The notes under the pieces were generated by a model, which was given only the letters and a program-made list of their open reading frames with translations, had not been told where the DNA came from and did not search any database. From positions 729,763 to 793,762 of the forward strand of contig NZ_SODF01000003.1 in assembly GCF_004365875.1 (NCBI RefSeq): 64,000 nucleotides of DNA, read 5' to 3'. The translations under genes and the position numbers were made by a program. Shown here piece by piece: positions 27,616 through 36,593 of this stretch; positions within the stretch are counted from its first letter, which is position 1, and every line of letters begins with the position of its first letter. This DNA is from Kribbella kalugense (GTDB lineage Bacteria > Actinomycetota > Actinomycetes > Propionibacteriales > Kribbellaceae).

Positions 27616-28124
27616 TCAGGACCGTTCGTGCTCGCGTTCGCGCGCGAACGCCGGATCGAGTACTGCGGCAACCTTCGCCAGCTGATCGTCAAGGTCAGGT
27701 TCGCTGATCTCTTCGAGGTGTTCTTTGCGTCGCCAGGCTGCCCACTTCGCCTGCGCCACGGCGCCGTACCCGACAACCGCCGGGGCAATGGGACCGAGTT
27801 CGACCTTGCGGTAGCGGGCGACGGCGGTGACTGCCTGCAAGAGTTGCTGCTCGTTGATGGCATGCCGCTCGGCCAGCTGGACGATGTCGACGTAATCCCG
27901 CCAGCGAGTGCTCGTGATGCCGCGTTCCAGGATCGTGATTCCTTTCTCGGCGATCGTCGTCTCCGGCGCGTAGCCGAGCAGCTCGATCTCCCCGCCCGGT
28001 CCAGGAACGAGTCGAGCGCGTGCCGCGTAAGGTACTCCGCCGTCGGCGTCGGCCTGCCTTCCTTGGCGCCATCTGAGCGCGCCTTGTTCTGGATCTGCCG
28101 GAACACCGCATCGCCATCGGTCAC
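27616..28124 (-). pseudogene. AbiEii-type nucleotidyltransferase toxin, internally deleted
   Basis: The N-terminal part (GTG 28124; DAVFRQIQNKARSDGAKEGR, ALDSFLDR) and the C-terminal part (ELLGYAPETTIAEKGITILE, STRWRDYVDIVQLAERHA, GYGAVAQAKWAAWRRKE) of an AbiEii/AbiGii-type toxin are both present, but in different frames, joined near 27990-28000. Family members are about 270-300 residues; here only about 170 codons remain, and the missing part is the one holding the G-S/G-G and DxD nucleotidyltransferase motifs. The toxin must be inactive. It overlaps the antitoxin stop codon by 4 bases (GTGA), as in intact loci. Confidence 0.85.
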
Positions 28125-28678
28125 GTGAGCAGCTCCAAAGCTTGTAGAACCGGTCCCTCGGCCCGGGGAAGGCGTGCCGCGATCGCTATCAGCCTGGCCG
28201 GTTTGCCGCCCCGGCGAAGCCACTGTCGCAGCGCCTCCCGACCGAGGTCGTATCCGAGGTCGCCACGAAGGCGGAACGTGTCGGCGATGCACCGTTCGGG
28301 AGAGTAGAGCCCGATCTGGAGCTCGGAGCCGGGGATCGGGATCTGCGTTCGGCCAAGGTCGAAGGTCGCCTTGGCGAACAAGTGCCAGCTGATTGCAGCC
28401 TGCGTCGCCGGAACACGTGCCCCTCGTGGGATTGCGACATCGAGCGCATCGGGAATCGTGTCGGTGAGATCGTGGATCGCGAGCGCTGAGGTCAGACAGA
28501 TCGTCGCGTCTGTACGACGGGTTGCTGCTTCGATCCAGTCCCAGTCGGCGGCCGGGGCGTCTGCCGGCCGGTAGATGCCCCGGGCGATCCGGTCGTACTC
28601 TCCCGCGCGTGCTGCACGGTAGAGAGCGCTCTTGGACAGGCCGGCGTCAGGCGCACCCTTAGGGCGCAGCGCTTCCAT
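28121..28678 (-). CDS. AbiEi-type antitoxin (type IV toxin-antitoxin)
   Basis: The 185-residue protein has an N-terminal winged helix (LSKSALYRAARAGEYDRIARGIYRP, residues about 14-38) and a C-terminal AbiEi domain with ICLTSALAIHDL and YSPERCIADTFRLRGDLGYDL. In AbiE systems the antitoxin both represses the operon through inverted repeats and blocks the toxin. The reading frame looks complete, whereas the toxin next to it is deleted, so only the repressor function may remain. A perfect inverted repeat lies 20 bases upstream of the start. Confidence 0.88.
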   Translation of the reverse strand: MEALRPKGAPDAGLSKSALYRAARAGEYDRIARGIYRPADAPAADWDWIEAATRRTDATICLTSALAIHDLTDTIPDALDVAIPRGARVPATQAAISWHLFAKATFDLGRTQIPIPGSELQIGLYSPERCIADTFRLRGDLGYDLGREALRQWLRRGGKPARLIAIAARLPRAEGPVLQALELLT

Positions 28679-28698
28679 GATTCACCTCCGATCCGATT

Positions 28699-28726
28699 CG
28701 TGTACAGATAACTCTACCTGTACACG
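28699..28726. promoter_or_regulatory. AbiEi operator
   Basis: CGTGTACAG and CTGTACACG are a perfect 9+9 inverted repeat with a 10-base AT-rich spacer that contains TAGAGT/TTATCT-like -10 sequences in the antitoxin direction. It fits negative autoregulation by AbiEi. Confidence 0.65.
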
Positions 28727-28754
28727 CTTTCTTCCGTCGGAGGTTCGATCGCAG

Positions 28755-29789
28755 TCAGGCGGTTCGGGAGAGGGCTACTGAGAGGCCTAGGGCTAGGGCC
28801 ATGATGACGAGTTCGAAGCCGACTATGCGCCAGAAGGGGCGGCCGGCGTCGAGGAGGTCGCCTTGGGCGCGGGAGCGGTGGAGGGCGGCGAGGATGATGA
28901 GGAGCAGGAAGGCGGCGATCTTGACGATCAGCAGGACGCCGTACGCGTCCTGGGTGAGGGCGTCGAAGATCGAGCCCCAGCCGCCGCCCTTCGCGGCCAG
29001 TCGGCCGGCGGCGCTGATCAGGCCGCTGACGAGTACGGCGATCGACGAGATGAACGCGACCTGGCCGTAGCGCTCCAGCACGATCGGCAGACCGGTCCGG
29101 CTCGCTCGCCCGTAGCGGACGAGTCCCGCGAGCCCACCGACCCAGGTCGTCGCGGCGATCACGTGGATCACGAGTGCCGCGCCGGCCAGGACGACGTACG
29201 ACTCGTTCCGTGGGTACGCCGTGACCGCGGTCGGGACCAACGCGGCGATCGCGACCAGTACGCCGAGGCCCGCGGCCGACGAGGTCTGCACCCGGCGGAT
29301 GCCGATCGCCAGCGCGAGGACCAGGATGCCCGTGATCAGCAGCGCCTTGACCTCGGGTACGCCGAGAGCGTCGTCGAATCGCAGTCGAAGCAGTCGAACC
29401 GGAGTGTCGAGCAGGATCGCCGCGGTCACGATCGCACCGGCGAACGCGGCCACTGCCCAGATGATCGCCGAATTGCTCGCGTCCCGCACCGCGCGGCGCC
29501 CCTGGATCCCGAGCGGCCCGCCCTCGATCCGCAGCAGCACGACCGCGGCAAGCAGCGCGCCGGCGCAGCCGACCGTCGCCAGCGTGGAGATCAGCCGGAG
29601 CAGCGGCAGCATCCAGCCGATGAAGACATCGGGACCGCCGACACCGCCGAGATCACGCGGCTGGCTGCCGGCCGCGAACAGCGCGACCACCAACGCCACG
29701 GACGCGATGACGACGGCGCCCACCCCGGCTGCGACCAGCCGCCCGGGCATGCGATGCCGGGCGGCACGGGTCGCGCGGGTCGCGCTCAC
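28755..29789 (-). CDS. CopD-family membrane protein
   Basis: The 344-residue protein has about eight transmembrane helices and the CopD/YcnJ pattern: HVIAATTWVGGLAGLV in mid-protein, FISSIAVLVSGLISA and YGVLLIVKIAAFLLLIILAALHR. CopD proteins bring copper across the membrane for cuproenzymes. No CopC or YcnI gene is adjacent; the next gene on the strand is a small membrane protein 140 bases upstream. The start is GTG 29789. Confidence 0.88.
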   Translation of the reverse strand: MSATRATRAARHRMPGRLVAAGVGAVVIASVALVVALFAAGSQPRDLGGVGGPDVFIGWMLPLLRLISTLATVGCAGALLAAVVLLRIEGGPLGIQGRRAVRDASNSAIIWAVAAFAGAIVTAAILLDTPVRLLRLRFDDALGVPEVKALLITGILVLALAIGIRRVQTSSAAGLGVLVAIAALVPTAVTAYPRNESYVVLAGAALVIHVIAATTWVGGLAGLVRYGRASRTGLPIVLERYGQVAFISSIAVLVSGLISAAGRLAAKGGGWGSIFDALTQDAYGVLLIVKIAAFLLLIILAALHRSRAQGDLLDAGRPFWRIVGFELVIMALALGLSVALSRTA

Positions 29790-29927
29790 CGAGCGAACCG
29801 GATAGGGGCACCATTCAGCACGCGGCTCACTATAGGGTCAGCCGGAATTGGGCTGCCCAGTCCGACACCATCTCGTGACCAGGGTGTTTCCGAGTTCCCA
29901 GGAATCGATCAACACACTGGTACGACA

Positions 29928-30218
29928 TCAGTGCTCAGAGTGTTCTTTGGGCTCACTCGGCGTCGGGGTCTGCTCCGAAGTCGTCGGCGCTGCATCGCCA
30001 GCCGGGGACTCCGGGCTGTCCGGAGTCGCAGGGTCGCCGGACGGTGCTAGGTCGTCCGCACCATCGCCGTCCACGTTGATCCGCTTCAGCTGCTTGCCCA
30101 TGTTGCGCCACAGCAGCACCGTGGCGGCACCGAGTGCGAGCACGATCAACAGCGCGACCCAACCGGGCTTCACGGTATTGGGGTCGATCTCGGCCGTCAG
30201 AAGGGAGGTCGCTGTCAC
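29928..30218 (-). CDS. small single-pass membrane protein
   Basis: The 96-residue protein has one membrane helix (about residues 18-37, VALLIVLALGAATVLLW), a basic patch RNMGKQLKRINVD, and an acidic Pro/Ser-rich disordered tail. I recall similar proteins next to mca in actinobacteria, without a function. The start is GTG 30218. Confidence 0.75.
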   Translation of the reverse strand: MTATSLLTAEIDPNTVKPGWVALLIVLALGAATVLLWRNMGKQLKRINVDGDGADDLAPSGDPATPDSPESPAGDAAPTTSEQTPTPSEPKEHSEH

Positions 30219-30249
30219 CTGACCAGTCTCTCACTGTCTGCTCCGCCCG

Positions 30250-31113
30250 TTACCGCAGCCCCGCGAACAGATCATTTTCAGGCAGCTCGGACTCGACCAC
30301 GCTCCGGGCCAGCTCATAGTCCTCGGTCGGCCAGGCCGCCTGGTGCACCTCGAGCGGTACGGCGAACCACGGACCGTCCGGATCGATCTGAGTAGCGTGC
30401 GCGAGCAGAGCCTGGTCGCGCACACCGAAGTACTCCGCGCACTCGACCCGGGTGGTGATCCGGCGCTCGTGCTCCGGGTCCGGCTTCCAGTCCTTCAGAC
30501 GTTCGGCGTACGGCGACTCGAGGCCGCGCGCGATCATCGCGTCGTGCAGCGCCTTCATCCGCTCGTAGTGGAACGTGTGGTGGTAATACAGCTTGAGCGG
30601 CTGCCACGGCTCACCGAGCTCCGGGTACGCGTCCTTGTCCCCCGCTGCCTCGAACGCGGCCACGCTGATCTGGTGGCACATCACGTGATCCGGGTGCGGG
30701 TAGCCGCCGTTCTCGTCGTACGTCGTGACGACCTGCGGACGGAACTCGCGGATCAGCTTCACCAGCGGGGCGGCGGCGTCCTCGACCTTCAGCGCCCCGA
30801 AGCAGCCCTCCGGCAGCGGCGGTGGCGGGTCACCCTCCGGGAACCCGGAGTCCACCCAGCCCAGCCACTCCTGCCGGATGCCGAGGATCTCGCGGGCCGC
30901 GTCCATCTCCTTGCGGCGGATCTCGGTGATGTTCTCCAGCACCTCAGGGCGATCCATCTTCGGATTCAGGATCGATCCGCGTTCGCCGCCGGTACACGTG
31001 GCGACCATCACCTCGACGCCCTCGGCCACGTATCGTGCCGTCGACGCGGCTCCCTTGCTCGACTCGTCATCCGGGTGGGCGTGCACATGCAACAACCGAA
31101 GATCTCCACTCAC
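30250..31113 (-). CDS. mca: mycothiol S-conjugate amidase
   Basis: The 287-residue enzyme cleaves mycothiol S-conjugates to release a mercapturic acid for export and GlcN-inositol for reuse. The PIG-L/LmbE-type zinc motif HVHAHPDDESSKG (residues about 8-20) and the third ligand region GGYPHPDHVMCH (about 140-151) are present; the GERGSILNP loop fits Mca rather than MshB. The start GTG 31113 places the motif at the usual distance. It shows that the host uses mycothiol, an actinobacterial trait. It is divergent from the DUF4307 gene, the usual arrangement in actinobacteria. Confidence 0.93.
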   Translation of the reverse strand: MSGDLRLLHVHAHPDDESSKGAASTARYVAEGVEVMVATCTGGERGSILNPKMDRPEVLENITEIRRKEMDAAREILGIRQEWLGWVDSGFPEGDPPPPLPEGCFGALKVEDAAAPLVKLIREFRPQVVTTYDENGGYPHPDHVMCHQISVAAFEAAGDKDAYPELGEPWQPLKLYYHHTFHYERMKALHDAMIARGLESPYAERLKDWKPDPEHERRITTRVECAEYFGVRDQALLAHATQIDPDGPWFAVPLEVHQAAWPTEDYELARSVVESELPENDLFAGLR

Positions 31114-31171
31114 AAGACACAATGGTCCTCCAACCGCAGTCAAAACCCACGACCGACCCCCTGGACGACCT

Positions 31172-31609
31172 GTGCCCGAGTCATCTGCGTCACCCGCCGC
31201 CAACCCGACCGCCGACCTGAACGCGCGGTACGGGAGGGCTGGGCGGTCCCGGCGTCCGCTGGTGATCGGCGGACTGGGAATCGTCGTACTGGCCGGGTTG
31301 GTGTGGCTGGTGTGGGCCGCCTGGGTGCAGTCGAATCCGGCCGTGACGTCGCAGTTGCAGGGATACGACATCGTCTCGGCGACGAGCGCGAAGGCGACGA
31401 TGACGGTGGACCGGACCAAGTCGGTCGAGGCGAGCTGCCGGCTGCAGGCGAAGGCCGCCGACTTCTCCATCGTCGGCGAACTGACGGTGACGGTCCCGGC
31501 TGATGCACCCCGCCACCAGGTGCTTCCGGTCGCGCTGACAACGCAACGCTCAGCGACCACCGTCGTACTCGTCGGGTGTACGACGGCCGACCAGCACCGA
31601 CCGCATTAA
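31172..31609 (+). CDS. DUF4307 membrane protein
   Basis: The 145-residue protein has a short polar N-terminus with LNARYGRAG, one transmembrane helix (about residues 32-52) and an extracytoplasmic immunoglobulin-like domain with ATSAKATMTVDR and SCRLQAKAADFSIVGE. DUF4307 proteins are regularly found beside mca and greA in actinobacteria. Role unknown. Start GTG 31172 has no clear Shine-Dalgarno site. Confidence 0.85.
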   Translation: MPESSASPAANPTADLNARYGRAGRSRRPLVIGGLGIVVLAGLVWLVWAAWVQSNPAVTSQLQGYDIVSATSAKATMTVDRTKSVEASCRLQAKAADFSIVGELTVTVPADAPRHQVLPVALTTQRSATTVVLVGCTTADQHRPH

Positions 31610-31830
31610 CCGGCAAACGGCGCTCACCAACCTGACGCGGCAACCGATTACCGCGACCCTGCCCCCAGAGCGGGAAAAACCTTCCGAGCAAACGTTTTCC
31701 GAGCGTTTGAGTCGCCCTAGAAACCCTGCGTGATCTGCGGTCTCTTGCTACGCTCGTTTGATTGGTCGCCGTCGACGACGGCGGCCAGCAGTATTTTCCT
31801 GCCCATTCCCACCGACACAAGGAGCAGCCC

Positions 31831-32343
31831 GTGACGCAAAAGATCGATGAGGACAGCGTTGTCTGGCTGACACAGGACGGTTACGACCAGCTGAAGACCG
31901 AGCTCGAGCACCTCAAGGGCCCCGCCCGTGCCGAGATCACCCAGCGGATCAGCGAGGCCAGGGACGAGGGCGACCTCAAGGAGAACGGTGGCTACCACGC
32001 CGCCAAGGACGAGCAGGGCAAGATGGAGGCCCGGATCCGGCAGCTGGAGGACATGGTCCGTCGCGCCCGGGTCGGCGAGACCCCGAAGAAGGGCGGCAAG
32101 GTCGAGCCCGGGATGAAGGTCTCGATCAAGTTCGCCGGCGACGACGACGTCGAGACGTTCCTGCTCGGCTCCCGCGAGCTGCTCGCCCTGGACGCGTCGG
32201 TCGACATCGACGTGTACTCGCCGCAGTCTCCCCTCGGCGCCGCGATCCTGGGGAAGAAGAAGGGCGACAAGGCGACCTACGAGGCGCCCAACGGCAAGCC
32301 CGTCACGGTCGAGATCGTCGCCGCGGAACCCTTCACCGGCTGA
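31831..32343 (+). CDS. greA: transcription elongation factor GreA
   Basis: The 170-residue protein has an N-terminal coiled coil with the acidic tip (SEARDEGDLKENGGYHAAKDEQG, residues about 42-64), which reaches into the RNA polymerase channel and stimulates cleavage of backtracked RNA, and the C-terminal FKBP-like domain (about 90-168, ending IVAAEPFTG). GTG 31831 follows AAGGAGC. A strong bidirectional terminator follows. The 221 bases upstream carry a TACGCT -10-like box at 31749-31754 and no gene. Confidence 0.95.
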   Translation: MTQKIDEDSVVWLTQDGYDQLKTELEHLKGPARAEITQRISEARDEGDLKENGGYHAAKDEQGKMEARIRQLEDMVRRARVGETPKKGGKVEPGMKVSIKFAGDDDVETFLLGSRELLALDASVDIDVYSPQSPLGAAILGKKKGDKATYEAPNGKPVTVEIVAAEPFTG

Positions 32344-32356
32344 CCCACCAAGCTCC

Positions 32357-32392
32357 CGAAGCGCCCCGGTGGACAACCACCGGGGCGCTTCG
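32357..32392. terminator. bidirectional terminator between greA and the subtilase gene
   Basis: CGAAGCGCCCCGGTGG pairs perfectly over 16 bp with CCACCGGGGCGCTTCG around ACAA. It lies 13 bases after greA and 16 bases from the end of the convergent peptidase gene, so it can serve both. Confidence 0.85.
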
Positions 32393-32407
32393 CATTGGAG
32401 CACCGGG

Positions 32408-35400
32408 TCAGCGGATCCGGATCCGGTAGGTGCCGGCCGACCCGAGCCCGGTGTACAGCCAGCGGCCGTCGCTGCTGACCGCGAGTGCACGCGCATCCGT
32501 GGTCGGCAGGCCGGCGCCGATGCTGTGCCAGCTGCGGCCGTGGTCGGTCGATTCGAGTACGCCTCGACCCGCGACCGGCACGCCCGAGAAGGTGTCGGCG
32601 CCGGCGGCGTACCAGGCCTTGCCGGTGACAACGACGTCACCGATCGAGGTCGGTACCCCGCCGAGGTCGGCCGTAGTCCACCGGCCGTTCTTGGTGCTGA
32701 CGCTGATCGCGTCACCGGCGGCGATCAGGTAGCGGCCGGTACGCCGGATCGCGCTGACCCGGCCGTCCAGGATCTTCGTGGACGTCGCGCCGCCGTCGGT
32801 CGAGCGGAACAGACCGCCGGGTCCGCCGAGCAGCAACCGGCCCGCGTCGTCGGTGCCGATCGCCTCGACGTAGAAGGACGTGTAGATGTTCTTCCAGGTC
32901 TGGCCGCCGTCCTTGGTGACCCGGATGCCGGTCGCGCCGTCGGTCTGGCGCGCGAACCCGGCGACCACATGAGCCGCGTCGTCCGGGTCGGCCCACAGCG
33001 CCGTCGGGAGGTTGTCCGTGGTGCTCTTCCGGGTCCAGGTCGTCCCGCCGTCATCGCTGCGATCGACCAGGCTGCCGCCGAAGGCATCGGCACCGAGCCG
33101 CCACAGTACGTCGTGACTCGACGCCAGGTACCGCGTACCGGCGCCGACCATCCCCTCGCCCTCGCCGGCGCCCCACTCCTGGTTGATGGAGTCGACAGGG
33201 CTGCCGTAGACGCCGGACTCGGTCGCTGCCAGCATCCGATCACCGACCGCGAGCAGGTCGTTCACCGTGGCGGCGGACAGGCCGATCCGGTGGAATCCGT
33301 CGTCGCCGAGGCGGTAGACGCCGGCCGAGTTGGCGATGGTGTCACCTGCGGCCCAGACGTCGAAGTCGGTGACGACCCCGTTCGGGTTCGGCGTCTGTAC
33401 CTCTCGCCAGGTCGCGCCGCGGTCGTCCGACAGATAGCCGGTGCCGTTGTCGGTCGCGTAGATCGACGTACCGGAGGCATGCACGCTCTCATGGAAGGTG
33501 CCCGCGTGCACCGTCTTCCACGTCGTACCGTCGGTGCTCGCCACGGCGCCCTGCAGCCAGACGTTGGCGGCGATCACTCCGTCGCCCGCGGACAGTGAGG
33601 TGACAAAGACCGTCGTGGTGGACGAGTACGACAGTGTGGCGGCGCCGGGTGCCCCGCCGGACATCGGCATCGACCAGATCTTCTGGCCGTCGGTGACATA
33701 GAGGTTGTCTCCGAGTACGGCGGCGTACTGCACGTCACCGCTGATGCCGGCGGAGTGGGTCGACCAGGTCGTCCCGTTGTCCGTGCTCGACAGCAGCGAG
33801 GTCGGGGTGACCGCGACGACGGCTCCGTCGGGCATCGTGAACAGACCGAGGATCTGGGCGTTGTCCAGATGTTGCGGTTTCCAGGTCACACCCTGGTCGT
33901 CGGTGCGGACGATGGTGCCGCAGCCGCCGACGCACTCGTTGACGGCGAACCAGAAACGCTTCGATTCCTTGCGATCGAAGGTCACGTAACCGTCGCCGAG
34001 GCTCGCGGACAGCGGCGCCCCGGGGCGCGGGGTCCAGGTCTTGCCGGCGTCCGTGCTGACCCAGGGAAGCGTCGAGCCGGGCACCGTCGCGACTGCGACA
34101 TCGCCCTGTGGTGACGGCGTGACCTCGCCGCCCTGGCTGTTGGGTCCGGTTGCCGACCAGGAGCTCGTCGACGGACTGCCCTGTATCTCGAACGACGTGC
34201 TGCCGATTAGATTCACGCCCGCTGCCGTCGTACCGGCCGACGTCACGTGGTAGCGGCCGGGTGCTGTGACCAGGCCTGCGAGGGAGGCGCCGGCCCAGGC
34301 GGTACCGCGGCTCTGGAGCGCCACGGCTTTTGTCTTGCCGTCGGGTCCAGTCAGGTTCGCCCGCGGCGTGCCCTGGAACGGCTGCGGCGCGACGACGTCG
34401 AGGCTCGGTACGGACCCGAGGGTGACGTAGACGCCCATCGGGCGGGCGGCGAGGAAGTACGGGACGGTCACCGCGCCACCGCTGAACGAGGCGATCAGGT
34501 CGCCTTGGATGTCGGTATTCTTCGTCGGCACGTCCGCGGTGACGGTGACCTTGACGGTGCGGGACTCACCGGCCGCGAGTGACACGGTGGCCGGCCGCAG
34601 CTTCACGCCCTTGGCGTCGAGGTGTACGACGAGCCGTCCCTTGCCGGTGTTGTGCAGCCTGATCGGCTTCGACGCCGAGATCGCCTTCCCGTCGAGGTCG
34701 GCGAGCCCGAAGGAGAGGCTGGTCGGGCTCGTCTCGAGCGGGGACCTCAGCGCCGTCGCGAGATCCATCCGGCCGGCGCCGTCGGTTGTCGGCGGTACGT
34801 CGGGCAGCGGGTCGGAGGCCCCGATCAGCGCGGACCGGATCTCGGCGGCCGGCTTGTTCGGATAGTGCTGGCGCATCACGGCCGCCGCACCGGCGACCGC
34901 GGGGCTGGCCATCGACGTGCCGGACATGGCGGCGTACCCGGACGGATCGAGCGCGGTGGGGACCGTCGAGACGACGTCGACGCCGGGTGCCGAGACGTCG
35001 GGCTTGAGCCGGAAGGTGCCGTCGTTCACCGGTCCGCGCGCGGAGAAGGGCGCGAGCTGGCCGCTGACGTCCTTGCCGACGATGGTGATGGCGCGACCGG
35101 CGGCGGTAGCGAGTTCGGCGTACTGGGTGTCGTCCATGCCGAGGACGACCAGCGACTTCATCCGCAGGCTGTCGTCGGCCGAGATGTGGCCGGGCTCGGG
35201 GACCGCGCTGATGCTGACGCCGCCGGAGCTCGGTTGACCGATCAGGACCGCGACGGCGCCGGCGTCCTGGATGCGCTGGATCGCTTCCCGATCCATGTAA
35301 CCGGCGTACTCGGCGGTCGGGCCGGCGAAGCCGTTCATCAGCGCGACCTTGCCGTGCAGGTCTCCGGCCGCGGTCAGCTCTTCGGCTGAGGCGTAGCCGA

Positions 35401-36502
35401 CGTCGACCAGCCGGCCGGTCGCGGGCTTGGCCGGAGCGCCGGCGCTGAGCGGGGTCTCGAAGGTCTGCAGTGGTTCGTTGCCCATCCTCGCCGAACCGAC
35501 GCGACGGTTGCCTTCGGTCGCACCGACAGCGATGACGCCGGGCGCGACCGCGGGGCTGGCGACCGACGAAGCCGCCGGGCCGGCGTTACCGGCGGAGGCG
35601 ACCACGATGACCCCGGCGTCCGCGGCTGCCTGCGCCGCCTCGGTCACCGGGTCGTCACCGGATCCGCCGTCCACACCGATACTCAGGTTGATGACGTCCG
35701 CCGGGTGCGCGCCGGCCGGATCCACCGCGGCGTCGATAGCGGCAACGATGTCCGAACTCGTACCGGAACCGCTCGCGTCAAGCGCCTTGTAGGCGGCGAT
35801 GTCCGCCCCCGGCGCAGCACCCGTGACCCCACCCGGCCTGGCGGCCTTCGCGGCGATGATCCCGGCGACGTGCGTCCCGTGCCCGTTGTCATCCATCGGG
35901 TCGGAGTCACCGTTGACGAAGTCGTAGCCCCCGACAACCTTGTGCCCCGCCCCGAACCCACCACCGAGATCCGGGTGGCTGTAGTCCACCCCGGTATCGA
36001 CAATCGCAACAGTCACCCCGGCACCCGCACCATCGGACGCCGCGGCTGACGACGTCGTGGCGGCTTTCGCCATCCGGACCGCATCGGACGCCATGGCGTG
36101 GACGGGGAGATCCGGGACGACGCGGGCCACACCGGGGAGGTTCTCGAGAGTGCTGACTTCGGTGGTGGGGACGGTGGCGGCGACGGCGTTCAGGACAGTG
36201 CCGAAGCGTTTGTGTACGGCGACCTGCAGGCCTGCCGCGCGGGCCCCGGCAAGGACGCCGTCCTGGCCGGTGCGGACTGCCTGGTGCTTGCCGGAGGCGG
36301 CTTGTGCTCCTGCCGCCTTCGCGAGGTCGACGCCGGTCGCGGCGGGGGCGGCGTCGAAGACGATGATGACGTCGCGGCTGCCGGCCTCGCCGGCGGACGG
36401 CGCGGCCGTCGCCGGGGCGCCGGCAGCAGCCAGGAGAGTGACCGCGAGACAACCGGCCGTGACGGCTCCGGCCAGGTTCGTGGTACGCGCTGTGAAATGC
36501 AT
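32408..36502 (-). CDS. secreted S8 subtilase with beta-propeller C-terminus
   Basis: The 1364-residue protein has a signal peptide (1-33), an I9-like propeptide, a subtilisin domain with catalytic Asp in VAIVDTGVDYSHPD (about 163), His in DDNGHGTHVAG (about 208), oxyanion Asn in VASAGNAGPA and Ser in MSGTSMASPAVAG (about 530), with a PA-type insert between His and Ser. The second half (about 750-1364) holds at least six BNR/Asp-box repeats (STDAGKTW, STDNGTTW, SDDGGTTW, TKDGGQTW, STDGGAT, STDHGRSW), i.e. a sialidase-like propeller, perhaps for substrate binding. Start ATG 36502; the open frame upstream lacks a signal peptide. Confidence 0.9.
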   Translation of the reverse strand: MHFTARTTNLAGAVTAGCLAVTLLAAAGAPATAAPSAGEAGSRDVIIVFDAAPAATGVDLAKAAGAQAASGKHQAVRTGQDGVLAGARAAGLQVAVHKRFGTVLNAVAATVPTTEVSTLENLPGVARVVPDLPVHAMASDAVRMAKAATTSSAAASDGAGAGVTVAIVDTGVDYSHPDLGGGFGAGHKVVGGYDFVNGDSDPMDDNGHGTHVAGIIAAKAARPGGVTGAAPGADIAAYKALDASGSGTSSDIVAAIDAAVDPAGAHPADVINLSIGVDGGSGDDPVTEAAQAAADAGVIVVASAGNAGPAASSVASPAVAPGVIAVGATEGNRRVGSARMGNEPLQTFETPLSAGAPAKPATGRLVDVGYASAEELTAAGDLHGKVALMNGFAGPTAEYAGYMDREAIQRIQDAGAVAVLIGQPSSGGVSISAVPEPGHISADDSLRMKSLVVLGMDDTQYAELATAAGRAITIVGKDVSGQLAPFSARGPVNDGTFRLKPDVSAPGVDVVSTVPTALDPSGYAAMSGTSMASPAVAGAAAVMRQHYPNKPAAEIRSALIGASDPLPDVPPTTDGAGRMDLATALRSPLETSPTSLSFGLADLDGKAISASKPIRLHNTGKGRLVVHLDAKGVKLRPATVSLAAGESRTVKVTVTADVPTKNTDIQGDLIASFSGGAVTVPYFLAARPMGVYVTLGSVPSLDVVAPQPFQGTPRANLTGPDGKTKAVALQSRGTAWAGASLAGLVTAPGRYHVTSAGTTAAGVNLIGSTSFEIQGSPSTSSWSATGPNSQGGEVTPSPQGDVAVATVPGSTLPWVSTDAGKTWTPRPGAPLSASLGDGYVTFDRKESKRFWFAVNECVGGCGTIVRTDDQGVTWKPQHLDNAQILGLFTMPDGAVVAVTPTSLLSSTDNGTTWSTHSAGISGDVQYAAVLGDNLYVTDGQKIWSMPMSGGAPGAATLSYSSTTTVFVTSLSAGDGVIAANVWLQGAVASTDGTTWKTVHAGTFHESVHASGTSIYATDNGTGYLSDDRGATWREVQTPNPNGVVTDFDVWAAGDTIANSAGVYRLGDDGFHRIGLSAATVNDLLAVGDRMLAATESGVYGSPVDSINQEWGAGEGEGMVGAGTRYLASSHDVLWRLGADAFGGSLVDRSDDGGTTWTRKSTTDNLPTALWADPDDAAHVVAGFARQTDGATGIRVTKDGGQTWKNIYTSFYVEAIGTDDAGRLLLGGPGGLFRSTDGGATSTKILDGRVSAIRRTGRYLIAAGDAISVSTKNGRWTTADLGGVPTSIGDVVVTGKAWYAAGADTFSGVPVAGRGVLESTDHGRSWHSIGAGLPTTDARALAVSSDGRWLYTGLGSAGTYRIRIR

Positions 36503-36593
36503 ATCGGGTATTGAAGCCGGGATTCCTGTGGCAGCGCATCGGTTTCTGCTGGCGCGTAGCGGCCAGTGGCTCATATGCGCCATCATCATCCCG

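Noticed and set aside
27456-28292. A 278-residue intact reading frame over the AbiEii region
   Set aside because: Only its first 45 or so codons after 28124 match the toxin; the rest is out of frame with the AbiEii C-terminus, so it is a product of the deletion and not a gene.
31114-31560. An N-terminal extension of Mca of about 150 residues
   Set aside because: It overlaps the DUF4307 gene in antisense and lacks family similarity; the Mca motif HAHPDDE should start near residue 10.
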